Below, one piece after another: positions 18,821 to 27,460 of a stretch of DNA of 64,000 bases. The position numbers were made by a program, and so were the translations under genes. Source of the DNA: Nocardia stercoris (GTDB lineage: Bacteria; Actinomycetota; Actinomycetes; Mycobacteriales; Mycobacteriaceae); assembly GCF_003696265.1 (NCBI RefSeq), contig NZ_RFFH01000003.1:248001-312000 (forward strand). Reading direction: 5' to 3'. Positions within the stretch are counted from its first letter, which is position 1. Each line of letters opens with the position of its first letter. A model generated the notes under the pieces. That model was not told the DNA's origin. It saw nothing but the letters and a program-made list of their open reading frames with translations, and searched no databases.

Positions 18821-20002
18821 TCAGCCGACCGGCAGGCCGACGGCCGCGGCCGCGACACCGAGGGCCGCGGCGGCGAGCAGTGCGCTGACCACACCGCGGC
18901 GCGCCACCAGCAACCACCCGGCCGCCGCTGCCAGCACCACGACCTGCCACACCTGCTGCAGGGCAAGGGCGAGCGGGATCGCCGAACCGAGAATCGCGCC
19001 GATGACCGCCGGGCCCGCGCCGGACAGGAACGCCTGGATCCGCGTGTCGGCGCGCAGGCGGTCGAAGTACTTCCCACCGGCGAGCACGAACACGAACGAC
19101 GGTGTGAAAGCCACAACGGCAGCGAGCAATCCGCCCGCGAGCCCGCCGGCGGCGTAGCCCACCACCGCGACGGTCTGCACCACCGGTCCCGGGGTGATCT
19201 GGCCGAGCGCGACCGCGTCGAGGAACTGCCCGCCGGTCATCCAGTGGTGCCGGGCGACCGCGTCGGACTGCATGAGCGGAATGATCACGAACCCGCCGCC
19301 GTAGGACAGCGCACCGACTTTCACCGCGACCCATGCCACCGCCGCCGAACCGCCGATCGTCGGCACCGCGAGCACCACCGGTACCGCGGGCACCCCGGGC
19401 CGGCGCGGAATCCCGGTCCGGACAACCACTTCCAGTACACCGGCGGCGAGCAGAACCAGCACCAGCCACGGCCCGATCGTCGCCGCCGCCGCGCCGCCGG
19501 CCACCGCACAGCCGAGCCACCGCAGCCGCGCCGCCGGCGTCGTGGCCCGCTGCCGGCTGGCCGGCACCAACCCCAGCCCGGCCTGCACGGCGACCGCGGC
19601 CACCGCCGCACCCGCACCGGCCGCCGCACCGTGCGCCCAGCGGGGAGCGCCGCCGGCCAGGAAGAACGCGGCCAGCGCCAGGATCAGGACCAGGCCCGGC
19701 ACGATGAAACACACCCCGCCCAGGATCGCGCCCGCCGTCCCGCGCAGTCGCCACGCGGTGTAGATCGCCAGCTGGGTCGACGCCGGCCCGGGCAGCAGAT
19801 TGGTGGCCGCGATCGCGTCCTCGAATTCGCTTGCCGTGATCCACTGCCGGTCCCGGACACACAGGCGGCGCAACAGCGCGATGTGGGTGGGTGGACCACC
19901 GAACCCGAGGCAGCCGATCCGGCCCCATTCCCGCGCGATCGTGGTCAGCGGAATACCGCCGGTGTGCTCCGACTGCCACTCCGCCGCACCGGCCACGCCC
20001 AC
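18821..20002 (-). CDS. chrA: Chromate transporter, ChrA family
   Basis: A 393-residue integral membrane protein made of two homologous CHR halves. The first half carries FGGPPTHIALLRRL and NLLPGPASTQLAIYTAW; the second carries GALSYGGGFVIIPLMQSD and ITPGPVVQTVAVVGYAAG. These G-rich and PGP repeats are the family signature. It moves chromate (and possibly sulfate) across the membrane in exchange for protons or other anions. The fused two-domain length is typical of the long ChrA form. The GTG at 20002 is used; nothing else in the neighbourhood is chromate-related. Confidence 0.9.
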   Translation of the reverse strand: MGVAGAAEWQSEHTGGIPLTTIAREWGRIGCLGFGGPPTHIALLRRLCVRDRQWITASEFEDAIAATNLLPGPASTQLAIYTAWRLRGTAGAILGGVCFIVPGLVLILALAAFFLAGGAPRWAHGAAAGAGAAVAAVAVQAGLGLVPASRQRATTPAARLRWLGCAVAGGAAAATIGPWLVLVLLAAGVLEVVVRTGIPRRPGVPAVPVVLAVPTIGGSAAVAWVAVKVGALSYGGGFVIIPLMQSDAVARHHWMTGGQFLDAVALGQITPGPVVQTVAVVGYAAGGLAGGLLAAVVAFTPSFVFVLAGGKYFDRLRADTRIQAFLSGAGPAVIGAILGSAIPLALALQQVWQVVVLAAAAGWLLVARRGVVSALLAAAALGVAAAAVGLPVG

Positions 20003-20239
20003 GACTCCTCATTCCCGCGGCCCGACCAGGGGCCTCGATTCCGGAGCGCAGGGTAACAGCCGAAGACGAACACTGGCACGGCACCGATGTCGGCACTGCC
20101 GCATCCGGGCCGAATTATGTTGTGTCACCTACTGGTTCGACAGCGATAGACCGGAATCCGGACGGCTTTACCGAATCGGCGCCTGGGTACAGGCCGAGCC
20201 GCCATGATGTTGATCAAGCGTCCAGTTTGGAGTTCGGCC

Positions 20240-21715
20240 ATGACTCGTCTCGCGTTCCTGTCCCTGATCACGTCCGTCGCGCTGGTCTGCGGCGCCGGCG
20301 GCGCAACCGCGCAGAGCGGTCTGCCCGACACCGGCAGCGGTAGCAGTAACGGCAGCAGTGCGTCCACACCGTCCTATCCGAAGGACGACGCGGGCCGGTC
20401 ACTGATCCTGCGGGGCTTCAACACCGCGTCCAGCGCCAAGAGCACTCCCGACGGCATGCCCGTGTTCACCGAAGCCGACCTCGACCGCGAACACGCCGCC
20501 ATGGGAACGGGTTTCGTGCGCTTCCTCATCTCCTGGCGCTCGGTCGAACCCACACCCGGCCAGTACGACCAGCAGTACCTCGACCGCGTCGAACAGCGTG
20601 TCGGCTGGTACGCCGCCCGCGGGTACAAGGTCATGCTCGACATGCACCAGGACGTGTACTCCGGCGCCATCACCACGGCGGGCGTGTCCACGAGCAATAT
20701 CGGCGGCATCGGCAACGGCGCCCCGGCCTGGGCGACCTACACCGACGGACTGCCCGTCCCGCCCCAGGGGCAATGGGAGCTGTACTACCTCGACCCGGGC
20801 GTGATCCGCGCGTTCGACAACTTCTGGAACAACACCGGCAACCACCCCGAACTCGTCGAGCACTACGCGAACGCCTGGCGCGCGGTCGCTCAGCGTTTCG
20901 CGCACAACGACGCCGTCGTCGCCTACGACCTGATGAACGAGCCGTTCGGCGGCTCGAAGCAGGGCCGGGCCTTCGAAGCCGGACCGCTCGCCGCCATGTA
21001 CCAACGGACCACCGCCGCGATCCGGCAGGCCGACCACAAGACCTGGGTGTGCGTGGAACCGCAGTCGGTCGGCGTGAACCAGGGCGCGCCCAGCGCACTC
21101 ACCAAGATCGACGACCCGCGTCCGGGCGGACCGCGAATCGCCTACTGCCCGCACCTCTACCCGATCACCATGGACCTCGGCGCCGGCTACACCGGCATCG
21201 CCCGCGTCATCACCGACGCCTCCGTGGAGACCTGGCGGGCCGGCGTCCAGTACACCGCCGGCGTCCTCGGCGGCGTGCCGATCATCATCGGCGAATTCGG
21301 CTTGGACACAACACTGCCCGGCGCCCGCGACTACATCGACCACGTGTACGACACCGCACGGAAGATCGGTGCCGGTGTCTCGTACTGGTCCAGCGACCCC
21401 GGAACCTGGGGCCCGTACCTGTCGAACGGGACGCCCACCGTGCTCGTCGACGCCGTGAACAAGCCGTATCCGCGCGCGGTGGCCGGCACGCCGGTCGACT
21501 GGTCGTCGACCACCAGCCAACTCCAGCTCACCTACCGCCCGGATCGCACGGTCGGCGCGCCCACCGAGATCTATCTCCCGCGGACCGGATTCCCCGGCGA
21601 CGTCCACGTCACCGGCGCCCAGGTGGTGAACTGGGATCGCGCGAGCCGCCTGCTGACCGTCCAGAGCCCCGCCGGCTCCGGCACGGTGACACTCACGGTG
21701 ACGCCCGCCGCGTGA
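20240..21715 (+). CDS. Secreted endoglycoceramidase-like glycosyl hydrolase (GH5)
   Basis: A 491-residue secreted enzyme. The start at 20240 gives a clean signal peptide (MTRLAFLSLITSVALVCG, with cleavage near ATA-QS); ATG 20204 would put 12 polar residues in front. The GH5 (beta/alpha)8 barrel shows the acid/base NEPFGG (Glu234) and the nucleophile IIIGEFGLD (Glu352), plus VRFLISWRSVEPTPGQYD and MLDMHQDVYSG, which are characteristic of actinobacterial endoglycoceramidases that release the oligosaccharide from glycosphingolipids. A Ser/Gly/Asn-rich linker follows the signal. A C-terminal beta domain (about 410-491) matches the family layout. A bacterial glycolipid is also a possible substrate. 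It is followed 64 bases later by a GT87 gene on the same strand. Confidence 0.88.
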   Translation: MTRLAFLSLITSVALVCGAGGATAQSGLPDTGSGSSNGSSASTPSYPKDDAGRSLILRGFNTASSAKSTPDGMPVFTEADLDREHAAMGTGFVRFLISWRSVEPTPGQYDQQYLDRVEQRVGWYAARGYKVMLDMHQDVYSGAITTAGVSTSNIGGIGNGAPAWATYTDGLPVPPQGQWELYYLDPGVIRAFDNFWNNTGNHPELVEHYANAWRAVAQRFAHNDAVVAYDLMNEPFGGSKQGRAFEAGPLAAMYQRTTAAIRQADHKTWVCVEPQSVGVNQGAPSALTKIDDPRPGGPRIAYCPHLYPITMDLGAGYTGIARVITDASVETWRAGVQYTAGVLGGVPIIIGEFGLDTTLPGARDYIDHVYDTARKIGAGVSYWSSDPGTWGPYLSNGTPTVLVDAVNKPYPRAVAGTPVDWSSTTSQLQLTYRPDRTVGAPTEIYLPRTGFPGDVHVTGAQVVNWDRASRLLTVQSPAGSGTVTLTVTPAA

Positions 21716-21779
21716 GTGGCCGCCCGCCTTCCCAGGCGAGGTAACACGTCACGGCGGCAACGCCGTAGGGTGAATTGCC

Positions 21780-23063
21780 GTGTCCAGGCAGGGGTTTCGC
21801 GAGTTCGGCCGGTCGAACTCGACGGTGGTGTGGTTGTTCGCCGGTGCGCTCGCGGCATCGGTGCTGGTGTTCGGCACGGTGGACGCGCTCTCCGCCGGTT
21901 CCGGTGGCCTGTTGGCCGGTGGGCTCGACGCGCACGTTTATCGCGTCGGCGCGGACCGGGTGCTGCACGGTCAGCCGTTGTACACCGAACCGACCTTCTT
22001 CGGCCTGCAATACACCTATACCCCGTTCTCGGCGTTGGCTTTCCTGCCGATCCTCGCGGTGCCGTGGAGTCTGCTGACCTACGTCGCGCTGCTGCTGAAC
22101 GCCGCGGCCCTGTACGGCTGCGTGCTGGCGAGCGTGCGGATGCTCGGCTACCGCACGACCTCCCGGACGGCGGGAGTCGCCGCGCTGCTTGCGATCACCT
22201 GCCTGTTCCTGGAACCGGTACGCACGACGCTGTTCTACGGCCAGGTCAATCTGGTGCTCATGCTGCTGGTCCTGTGGGACGTCTCGCGCCCTGAGACCAG
22301 TCGGCTGCGCGGTCTCGGCGTCGGTGTGGCCGCGGGCGTCAAACTGGTCCCGGCCTACTTCGTCGCGCACTACCTGGCCCTGCGCCGATGGCGTGCGGCG
22401 GCTTGTGCCGCAACAGCTTTCGTAGGCACGATCGCGCTGGCCTGGATCGTGCTGCCCGCGGATTCCCAGCAGTACTGGTTCTCGACGTTCTTCGACTCCG
22501 ATCGCATCGCGCTCGACACCGATCCGGCCAACCAGTCGATCCGCGGCGTGCTCGCGCACCTGATGCACGGCGCCGCGCCGCTCTGGTTGTGGGCGGTCCT
22601 GGCCGGCGCGGTCGCGCTGTCGAGTCTGTGGCTCACCGCCACACTCGAGCGCCGCGGTGAACGGCTGCTGGCGGTGACCATCGCCGGCCTGACCTCGTGT
22701 GCGGTGTCACCGTTCGCCTGGGGACATCACTGGGTCTGGTTCGTGCCGTTCCTGGTGCACCTCGTGCACCAGGCGAGCACCAGCCCGCGGTGGTGGGCCG
22801 CGGCAGCCGCACTCGTCGTCTGCACCGGCGCCTGGGCGTATCACTGGGGTGGCGAGTACGTCTCGGTCGGGATCTTCCTGCTGCCCAAACCATGGCACAG
22901 CGAACCGGTCCTGGAGAATTCCCACGTACTCGTGTACGTCGCGGTATTGCTCTACGGGGTCGTGCGGAGTCGGCGCATCCCGATGCCTCGTTCCGGTACG
23001 GCCGAGGATCCGGCGGCCGCCGAGCCGAGCGGAGTCCGGCAGCTCGCTGCGGCGACCCGCTAG
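21780..23063 (+). CDS. GT87 (PimE-like) membrane glycosyltransferase
   Basis: A 427-residue polytopic protein with about ten hydrophobic helices. The first extracytoplasmic loop carries LDAHVYRVGADRVLHGQPLY, with the Asp typical of GT-C enzymes, then FGLQYTYTPFSALAFLP. FYGQVNLVLMLLVLWD and the GVAAGVKLVPAYF helix are classic for the DUF2029/GT87 family, whose best-known member adds a mannose from polyprenyl-phosphate-mannose to phosphatidylinositol mannosides on the outer face of the membrane. The start is GTG at 21780. The hydrophilic C-tail after RRIPMPRSGTAEDP is unremarkable. Confidence 0.85.
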   Translation: MSRQGFREFGRSNSTVVWLFAGALAASVLVFGTVDALSAGSGGLLAGGLDAHVYRVGADRVLHGQPLYTEPTFFGLQYTYTPFSALAFLPILAVPWSLLTYVALLLNAAALYGCVLASVRMLGYRTTSRTAGVAALLAITCLFLEPVRTTLFYGQVNLVLMLLVLWDVSRPETSRLRGLGVGVAAGVKLVPAYFVAHYLALRRWRAAACAATAFVGTIALAWIVLPADSQQYWFSTFFDSDRIALDTDPANQSIRGVLAHLMHGAAPLWLWAVLAGAVALSSLWLTATLERRGERLLAVTIAGLTSCAVSPFAWGHHWVWFVPFLVHLVHQASTSPRWWAAAAALVVCTGAWAYHWGGEYVSVGIFLLPKPWHSEPVLENSHVLVYVAVLLYGVVRSRRIPMPRSGTAEDPAAAEPSGVRQLAAATR

Positions 23064-23149
23064 TCCGAGTACCCTTCGGCGCCGGTTCCCGCCTGCCGCA
23101 ATCCGTTCGATCACGAAGCCGGAGGCGCAGCACCGGTCACGCATCAGAT

Positions 23150-23168
23150 GCATTGGCGAATCCGATGC
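23150..23168. promoter_or_regulatory. Inverted repeat upstream of TetR gene
   Basis: GCATTGG and CCGATGC, 6 of 7 pairing, separated by CGAAT. A TATAGA -10-like box follows at about 23176, so the dyad would cover the -35 region of a nearly leaderless promoter for the GTG at 23190. Likely autoregulatory site. Confidence 0.5.
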
Positions 23169-23189
23169 GTTCATGTATAGAGTGGGCCC

Positions 23190-23807
23190 GTGCCCCAGAC
23201 CGAACCGGCCGCCCCCGCCCGAGTGACCAAGCGCCGCGCCGAGACTCGCGCGCGGTTGCTGGATGCCGCGTTCGAGGTCTTCGCGGAGAAGGGATTCGGG
23301 CACGTTCGGATCGAAGACGTCTGTGCCACAGCCGGATACACGCGTGGCGCGTTCTACTCCCAGTTCGAGAGCCTGGAAGAACTGTTCTTCGTGCTCTACG
23401 ACCAGCGCGCCACCGCGATCACCGACCAGGTCCGGGCCGCCCTCGCGGCCACCGCCGACCCGTCCGACCTGGCCACTTTCGTCGATCGGCTCGCGGCCAC
23501 GTTGCCGCTCGACCGGGACTGGCTGCTGATCAAATCCGACTTCCTCACCTACGCCGCCCGGCGCCCCGACGTGGCGGCCCGGCTGCACACACACCGCGCG
23601 AGCCTGCGGGCGGCGATCGAGGAGCGGCTGACCGCGAGCGCGCTGGCACTGCCCGCGGAGTTCGGGACGGCCGTCGACGCGGCCCGCGCGGTCGTCGCCG
23701 CGTACAACGGCGTCGCCGCGGAACTGCTGCTCGACCACGACCAGGCCACAGCCCGGGAATGGCTGGCCCGCTTGATCTCCCAGCTCTGCCTCGCTCCCCG
23801 CCCCTGA
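23190..23807 (+). CDS. TetR-family regulator
   Basis: A 205-residue protein with the HTH at about 15-62 (ETRARLLDAAFEVFAEKGFG, then VRIEDVCATAGYTRGAFYSQF) and a helical effector domain. GTG start. The next gene, a PlsC-like acyltransferase, begins 15 bases after its stop, so the two are very likely one transcript under the dyad at 23150. Confidence 0.86.
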   Translation: MPQTEPAAPARVTKRRAETRARLLDAAFEVFAEKGFGHVRIEDVCATAGYTRGAFYSQFESLEELFFVLYDQRATAITDQVRAALAATADPSDLATFVDRLAATLPLDRDWLLIKSDFLTYAARRPDVAARLHTHRASLRAAIEERLTASALALPAEFGTAVDAARAVVAAYNGVAAELLLDHDQATAREWLARLISQLCLAPRP

Positions 23808-23822
23808 ACAGTACGGATCCCG

Positions 23823-24599
23823 ATGACCTCGAATCGACGCTCGAAGCCGGACGTGCTACTCGACAACAGTGATGCCGTCTACGCCTACTACCTACGGCAC
23901 CGCCCGAACCGGCTGCAAGCAATGGCCGCGTACGCCCTGCTGGCCAATCGCTTCCGGCCGCGGATCGTGTTCGCCGACGGCGCCCGCGCACAACTCGCGG
24001 ATCTGCTCCGTAGCAAGCGGCCCATCCTGTTCGCGCTCAACCACCTGTCGCAGCGCGATCCCTACGTGGTCGCCGCGGCCGCGTGGCGCTCACCGTTGCG
24101 CCCGCTCATCGGCCGCGTCCGGGTATTGGCCAAGGACGAACTGTTCCTCGACCCCGACCAGCGGCGCAAGGTCGACATGATGGGCGGCATCCCGGTGTTC
24201 CGAGGAAAGGACCACGGCATCCGCGCGGTCAACGCCGCCGGCCAGCAGATGATGGACATCTGCGCCGAGCGACTCACCACCGGAGACCATGTGGCGGTCT
24301 TCCCCGAAGGCACCTGCAACGAGGTCGACCCCGCGCGGGTCCAGTCGATCGGCAGCGGCATCGGCCACATCGCCTTCCGCGCAACCAAACTCGGCGCCCC
24401 GCCCGCCCTGCTGTGCCTGGGCATCAGCTACGGACCTCGCCCCGACCCCACCGTCGAACCGACCGAAGCCGAAGTCCGTTCCGCCGCCTTCTATTTCCGC
24501 ACGCCGGTGCTCACTCTCCCGCAGCGCCCTGCCGACATCGCCCGCCTGACCGCGGCAGAACTCCAGCTCGCCGTCGACGGGGCCACCGCCGCGTACTGA
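23823..24599 (+). CDS. PlsC-like 1-acylglycerol-3-phosphate acyltransferase
   Basis: A 258-residue glycerolipid acyltransferase fold. The catalytic HX4D is NHLSQRDP (His74, Asp79), and the substrate-binding motif is FPEGTCNE. GGIPVFRGKDHGIRA is the usual connecting block. These enzymes acylate lysophosphatidic acid or a related lysolipid at the membrane. The N-terminal MTSNRRSKPDVLLDNSD lacks a clear transmembrane helix, which is unusual but seen in soluble or peripheral members. It is downstream of a TetR gene and probably repressed by it. Confidence 0.82.
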   Translation: MTSNRRSKPDVLLDNSDAVYAYYLRHRPNRLQAMAAYALLANRFRPRIVFADGARAQLADLLRSKRPILFALNHLSQRDPYVVAAAAWRSPLRPLIGRVRVLAKDELFLDPDQRRKVDMMGGIPVFRGKDHGIRAVNAAGQQMMDICAERLTTGDHVAVFPEGTCNEVDPARVQSIGSGIGHIAFRATKLGAPPALLCLGISYGPRPDPTVEPTEAEVRSAAFYFRTPVLTLPQRPADIARLTAAELQLAVDGATAAY

Positions 24600-24687
24600 A
24601 CTGCGCGACAGCGCCGCGACGATCTCCGTCGACCCGCCCCGAGCAGACGGACCCCTCGATCGTGCTCGGTCCCGGCGTCTCGCGGTC

Positions 24688-24718
24688 TTGCCTTGACGCC
24701 GGTGACAAGGTTTAGCGT
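24688..24718 (+). promoter_or_regulatory. MerR-type promoter with 19-bp spacer
   Basis: TTGCCT (24688-24693) and TAGCGT (24713-24718) are 19 bases apart. The spacer holds a dyad (24691-24710) with arms CCTTG and CAAGG around CCGG. Overlong spacing with a dyad in the spacer is the hallmark of promoters that MerR proteins activate by DNA distortion. The MerR gene starts 26 bases downstream. Confidence 0.72.
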
Positions 24719-24743
24719 TGGGCGGGATTCCCGAGGAGGTCCG

Positions 24744-25121
24744 ATGCTGATCGGAGAGCTGGCCCAGCGCGCCGGTACCAGTACCCGTGCGGTGCGCTAC
24801 TACGAGCAGCACGGGCTGGTGCGGCCGGCGCGGTCGGCCAACGGGTACCGGGTGTACGACGAACACGAGCTCGAGATCGTCCGGAAGATCCGGGCGTTGC
24901 TGGAGTTGGGCTTCGACCTGGCCGATGCCCGCCCGTTCGTCAGCTGCCTGCGCACCGGCCACCGGTCCGCCGACGAATGCCCGGAATCGGTGGAGTCCCT
25001 GCGAGCCAAGCTCGACGAGATCGACGACGCGATCGAGCGGCTGAGCACGATCCGGCGCAGCGTCCGCGCGCGCATCGACGCGGTCACCGCGCCACCGCCG
25101 AAATGCGAGTTCTCCCCCTAG
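24744..25121 (+). CDS. MerR-family regulator
   Basis: A 125-residue regulator starting at an ATG preceded by GGAGG. The winged helix LIGELAQRAGTSTRAVRYYEQHGLVRP occupies about 2-28, RVYDEHELEIVRKIRALLELG follows, and a coiled coil (ESLRAKLDEIDDAIERLSTIRRSV) leads to a short tail with Cys near the end (PPPKCEF). Cys is also present at SCLRTG and DECPES, so a metal- or redox-responsive site is possible, though the spacing is not that of a known metal sensor. It probably activates its own promoter. Confidence 0.86.
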   Translation: MLIGELAQRAGTSTRAVRYYEQHGLVRPARSANGYRVYDEHELEIVRKIRALLELGFDLADARPFVSCLRTGHRSADECPESVESLRAKLDEIDDAIERLSTIRRSVRARIDAVTAPPPKCEFSP

Positions 25122-25207
25122 CAGTCGACACTCCCGACAGCACCCCACTGTTCTCCGGTCGAACCCAGCGACCGGCATCTCCCCATGTCCAGACAAGGAT
25201 TCCCGTC

Positions 25208-26068
25208 ATGCGCTTCGCGGTCAGCTACAGCACTGCGTTCAACGGCACCGACCCCGATCGCCTGCTGGCGTTCGCCCGGCACGCGGAGAACCTCGGGTTC
25301 GAGGCTCTCTATGTCCAGGACCACATCGCGCTCTATCCTGGTGCCGACTACGGCTCGGGTGAACTCCCGGCCACGTTGCCCTACTTCGATCCCCTGGACT
25401 GTCTGAGCTTCGTCGCCGCGGCCACCTCCCGGATCCTGCTCGGCACCGGGGTGCTGCTGCTGCCCTACCGGCACCCGGTGGTCCTGGCCAAACGGCTGGC
25501 CACCGTCGATGTGCTGTCCGGCGGCCGGATGCGGTTGCTGACCGTCGGTCTCGGTGCCCTGCCTGGGGAAGCCCACGCGCTGGGTGTCGATTTCCGCAGC
25601 CGCGGTCGCCGCGCGGACGAGGCCATCGACGTCCTGCGCCTACTGTGGGCGGGCGGTCCGGAAGGCATCAGTCACCACGGCGAGTTCTTCGCCTTCGACA
25701 ACCTCTGCACCTACCCGCACCCCCACGAAACACCCACGCTGCCTATCCATATCGGCGGTTCCAGTGCCGCCGCCGCCCGGCGCGCCGGACTCCGCGGTGA
25801 CGGCTATTTCGCGGGAGGCATGCTGACCGAGCACGAGCGTGACCGGCAGATCGACCTGGCCCGCAAGACTGCCGTCGAGGCCGGACGCGATCCGGCCGAA
25901 CTCGAGTACACCCGGTGGGGTTCGGCCGACATGTCCCCCGAACGCGTCGCGGAGCTCACCGCGCACGGGGTGGACCGGCTGGTCGTCGGGTTCGCCGGCT
26001 TCGACCCCGCAGAGCAACACGACCAGATGTCGGAATTCGCCGAACGATTCAGCCTGCCACGGCGATAG
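25208..26068 (+). CDS. LLM-class F420-dependent oxidoreductase
   Basis: A 286-residue luciferase-like monooxygenase fold. The start at MRFAVSYSTAFNG follows AAGGA. Features: FARHAENLGFEALYVQDHI near the N-terminus, ILLGTGVLLLPYRHPVVLAKRLATVDVLSGGRM (the flavin-binding barrel segment), and PIHIGGSSAAAARRAGLRGDGYF. Actinobacterial members with this HIGG pattern commonly use F420. Substrate unknown. It follows the MerR gene by 86 bases and may be its target. Confidence 0.87.
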   Translation: MRFAVSYSTAFNGTDPDRLLAFARHAENLGFEALYVQDHIALYPGADYGSGELPATLPYFDPLDCLSFVAAATSRILLGTGVLLLPYRHPVVLAKRLATVDVLSGGRMRLLTVGLGALPGEAHALGVDFRSRGRRADEAIDVLRLLWAGGPEGISHHGEFFAFDNLCTYPHPHETPTLPIHIGGSSAAAARRAGLRGDGYFAGGMLTEHERDRQIDLARKTAVEAGRDPAELEYTRWGSADMSPERVAELTAHGVDRLVVGFAGFDPAEQHDQMSEFAERFSLPRR

Positions 26069-26090
26069 CGGCTTCGGCGGCGAGCCCAAC

Positions 26091-26123
26091 TCGGAGGTCG
26101 GCGCCCGGACCGCCGACCTCCGA
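26091..26123. terminator. Strong hairpin between convergent genes
   Basis: TCGGAGGTCGGC and GCCGACCTCCGA form a perfect 12-bp stem with a 9-base loop. It lies between the LLM gene and the end of the lipid operon, which converge, so it can act in both directions. No T-run is present, as is common in actinomycetes. Confidence 0.72.
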
Positions 26124-26184
26124 CAGATTGCGGGCTACCGCATCCGAGCCCCTGCCCGGGTCGGGCGCGGGCGAGATCGAACCC

Positions 26185-27402
26185 TTACTGCCCCACCGAC
26201 ATCGGGGCGGACTCCACGGCCGCCCGGAGGGTGCCGATCACCGTGTCCACCCGGTGCTGGGCCGCCTCGGGGGTGTCGTCGTAGTGCGGCCAATCGACGG
26301 ACAGCCGGCCGGCGAAGGTGCGGACCTGGTAGGTGGGGCGGCGGCCACGGGCACTGAGCGAGCCCAGCAGGACGAAGTCCTCGACGTCCAGCGTTTCGGT
26401 GCCGGTCAGGTCGGGAATGCGCCCGAGATTGGTGCACATGACGAGGTTGGGCATCTCCAGCGCGCTGCTGTCCGGCATGTTGGAGCTGTGCAGCGGAGTC
26501 TGTTGCACGACACCGTATTCCAGGCTGACCCGCAGATGTTCGTTGACCGCGCGGGCCAGCGGGACCAGTTCGGCCGCGACGTCGGCGGCGGGCATGTAGG
26601 CGGCGAAACCCATGATGTTCGAACCGTCCATCGGTGCGAGCGGCGGATTCAGGCGGGCACGCAGGTCGACCATGAACACATACAGCAACTCGTGCAGCGG
26701 AATACCGCCGAGCTCGGTTTCCGCCAGCAACAGGGCCGCGGACACCAAGCCGTTCAGGGTGACCTCTTGGCGGGCGGCGAGGGCGAGCAGGGCGTCGGTT
26801 TCGGCCACCGTCAGCGCGGCCGAGGCCAGATGCGGGGCTACGAATTTGGCCTCGGGGTCGACGTCGAGGCGGATGGTCTCGCGCGGCTCGGGGTCGGGCT
26901 CGCCGAACTTCACGACACCCCGCTCGGCCAGGAGGGTCTCCACCGGTTCCGGGAACGGCTGCGGCGCCGGAATCAGGGCCCGCCCCGCCGTGGCGTCGCC
27001 GTACAGCGACCACAGCTGCGCGAGCAGCGACAGGCCGCGAGGTCCGTCGGCGAGGCTGTGATGGAACTGCATGCTCACCGCCGCCCGGTCACCGGCCCGC
27101 ACCACGAAAACACCGAACAGCAGGTCGTGCCGGGCCAGTTCGGCCGCGTTCAGCGGCGCGTCCGGGTCGCCGTCGGTGACGAACAGCTGCTGCCGCTGCC
27201 CGCCCGCGGCATAGGCGTAGCCGTCGGTCACGTCGGCGATCCGGGCCGCGAGCATCGGCGCGGCGGCGCACATGGCGGTTACAGCGGCGTCCAGCGCTTC
27301 GATCCGCAGCGGGCCGCGGACCAGCAGCGTCATGGCGAAGTAGTGCTCCGACGCCACGAAGATTTCCTCGCTCGGCGCCAGGCGGCGATAGATGTGCTCC
27401 AA
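26185..27402 (-). CDS. PapA-like polyketide-lipid acyltransferase
   Basis: A 405-residue stand-alone condensation-fold acyltransferase like mycobacterial PapA enzymes, which esterify polyketide or fatty acyl groups onto lipid or sugar hydroxyls. The catalytic HHxxxDG is QFHHSLADGPRG (His114-His115, Asp119). The C-terminal half has NIMGFAAYMPAADV and PNLVMCTNLGRI, matching the second lobe. It is the last gene of the operon, 58 bases after the glycosyltransferase. In context it would add an acyl chain to the sugar or glycerol of the product. Confidence 0.87.
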   Translation of the reverse strand: MEHIYRRLAPSEEIFVASEHYFAMTLLVRGPLRIEALDAAVTAMCAAAPMLAARIADVTDGYAYAAGGQRQQLFVTDGDPDAPLNAAELARHDLLFGVFVVRAGDRAAVSMQFHHSLADGPRGLSLLAQLWSLYGDATAGRALIPAPQPFPEPVETLLAERGVVKFGEPDPEPRETIRLDVDPEAKFVAPHLASAALTVAETDALLALAARQEVTLNGLVSAALLLAETELGGIPLHELLYVFMVDLRARLNPPLAPMDGSNIMGFAAYMPAADVAAELVPLARAVNEHLRVSLEYGVVQQTPLHSSNMPDSSALEMPNLVMCTNLGRIPDLTGTETLDVEDFVLLGSLSARGRRPTYQVRTFAGRLSVDWPHYDDTPEAAQHRVDTVIGTLRAAVESAPMSVGQ

Positions 27403-27460
27403 CGGATCGTTCCTTCCTGTCCGAGTCCCGCCCGGCGCGGTGCTCTCGGGTATTCCTTTG

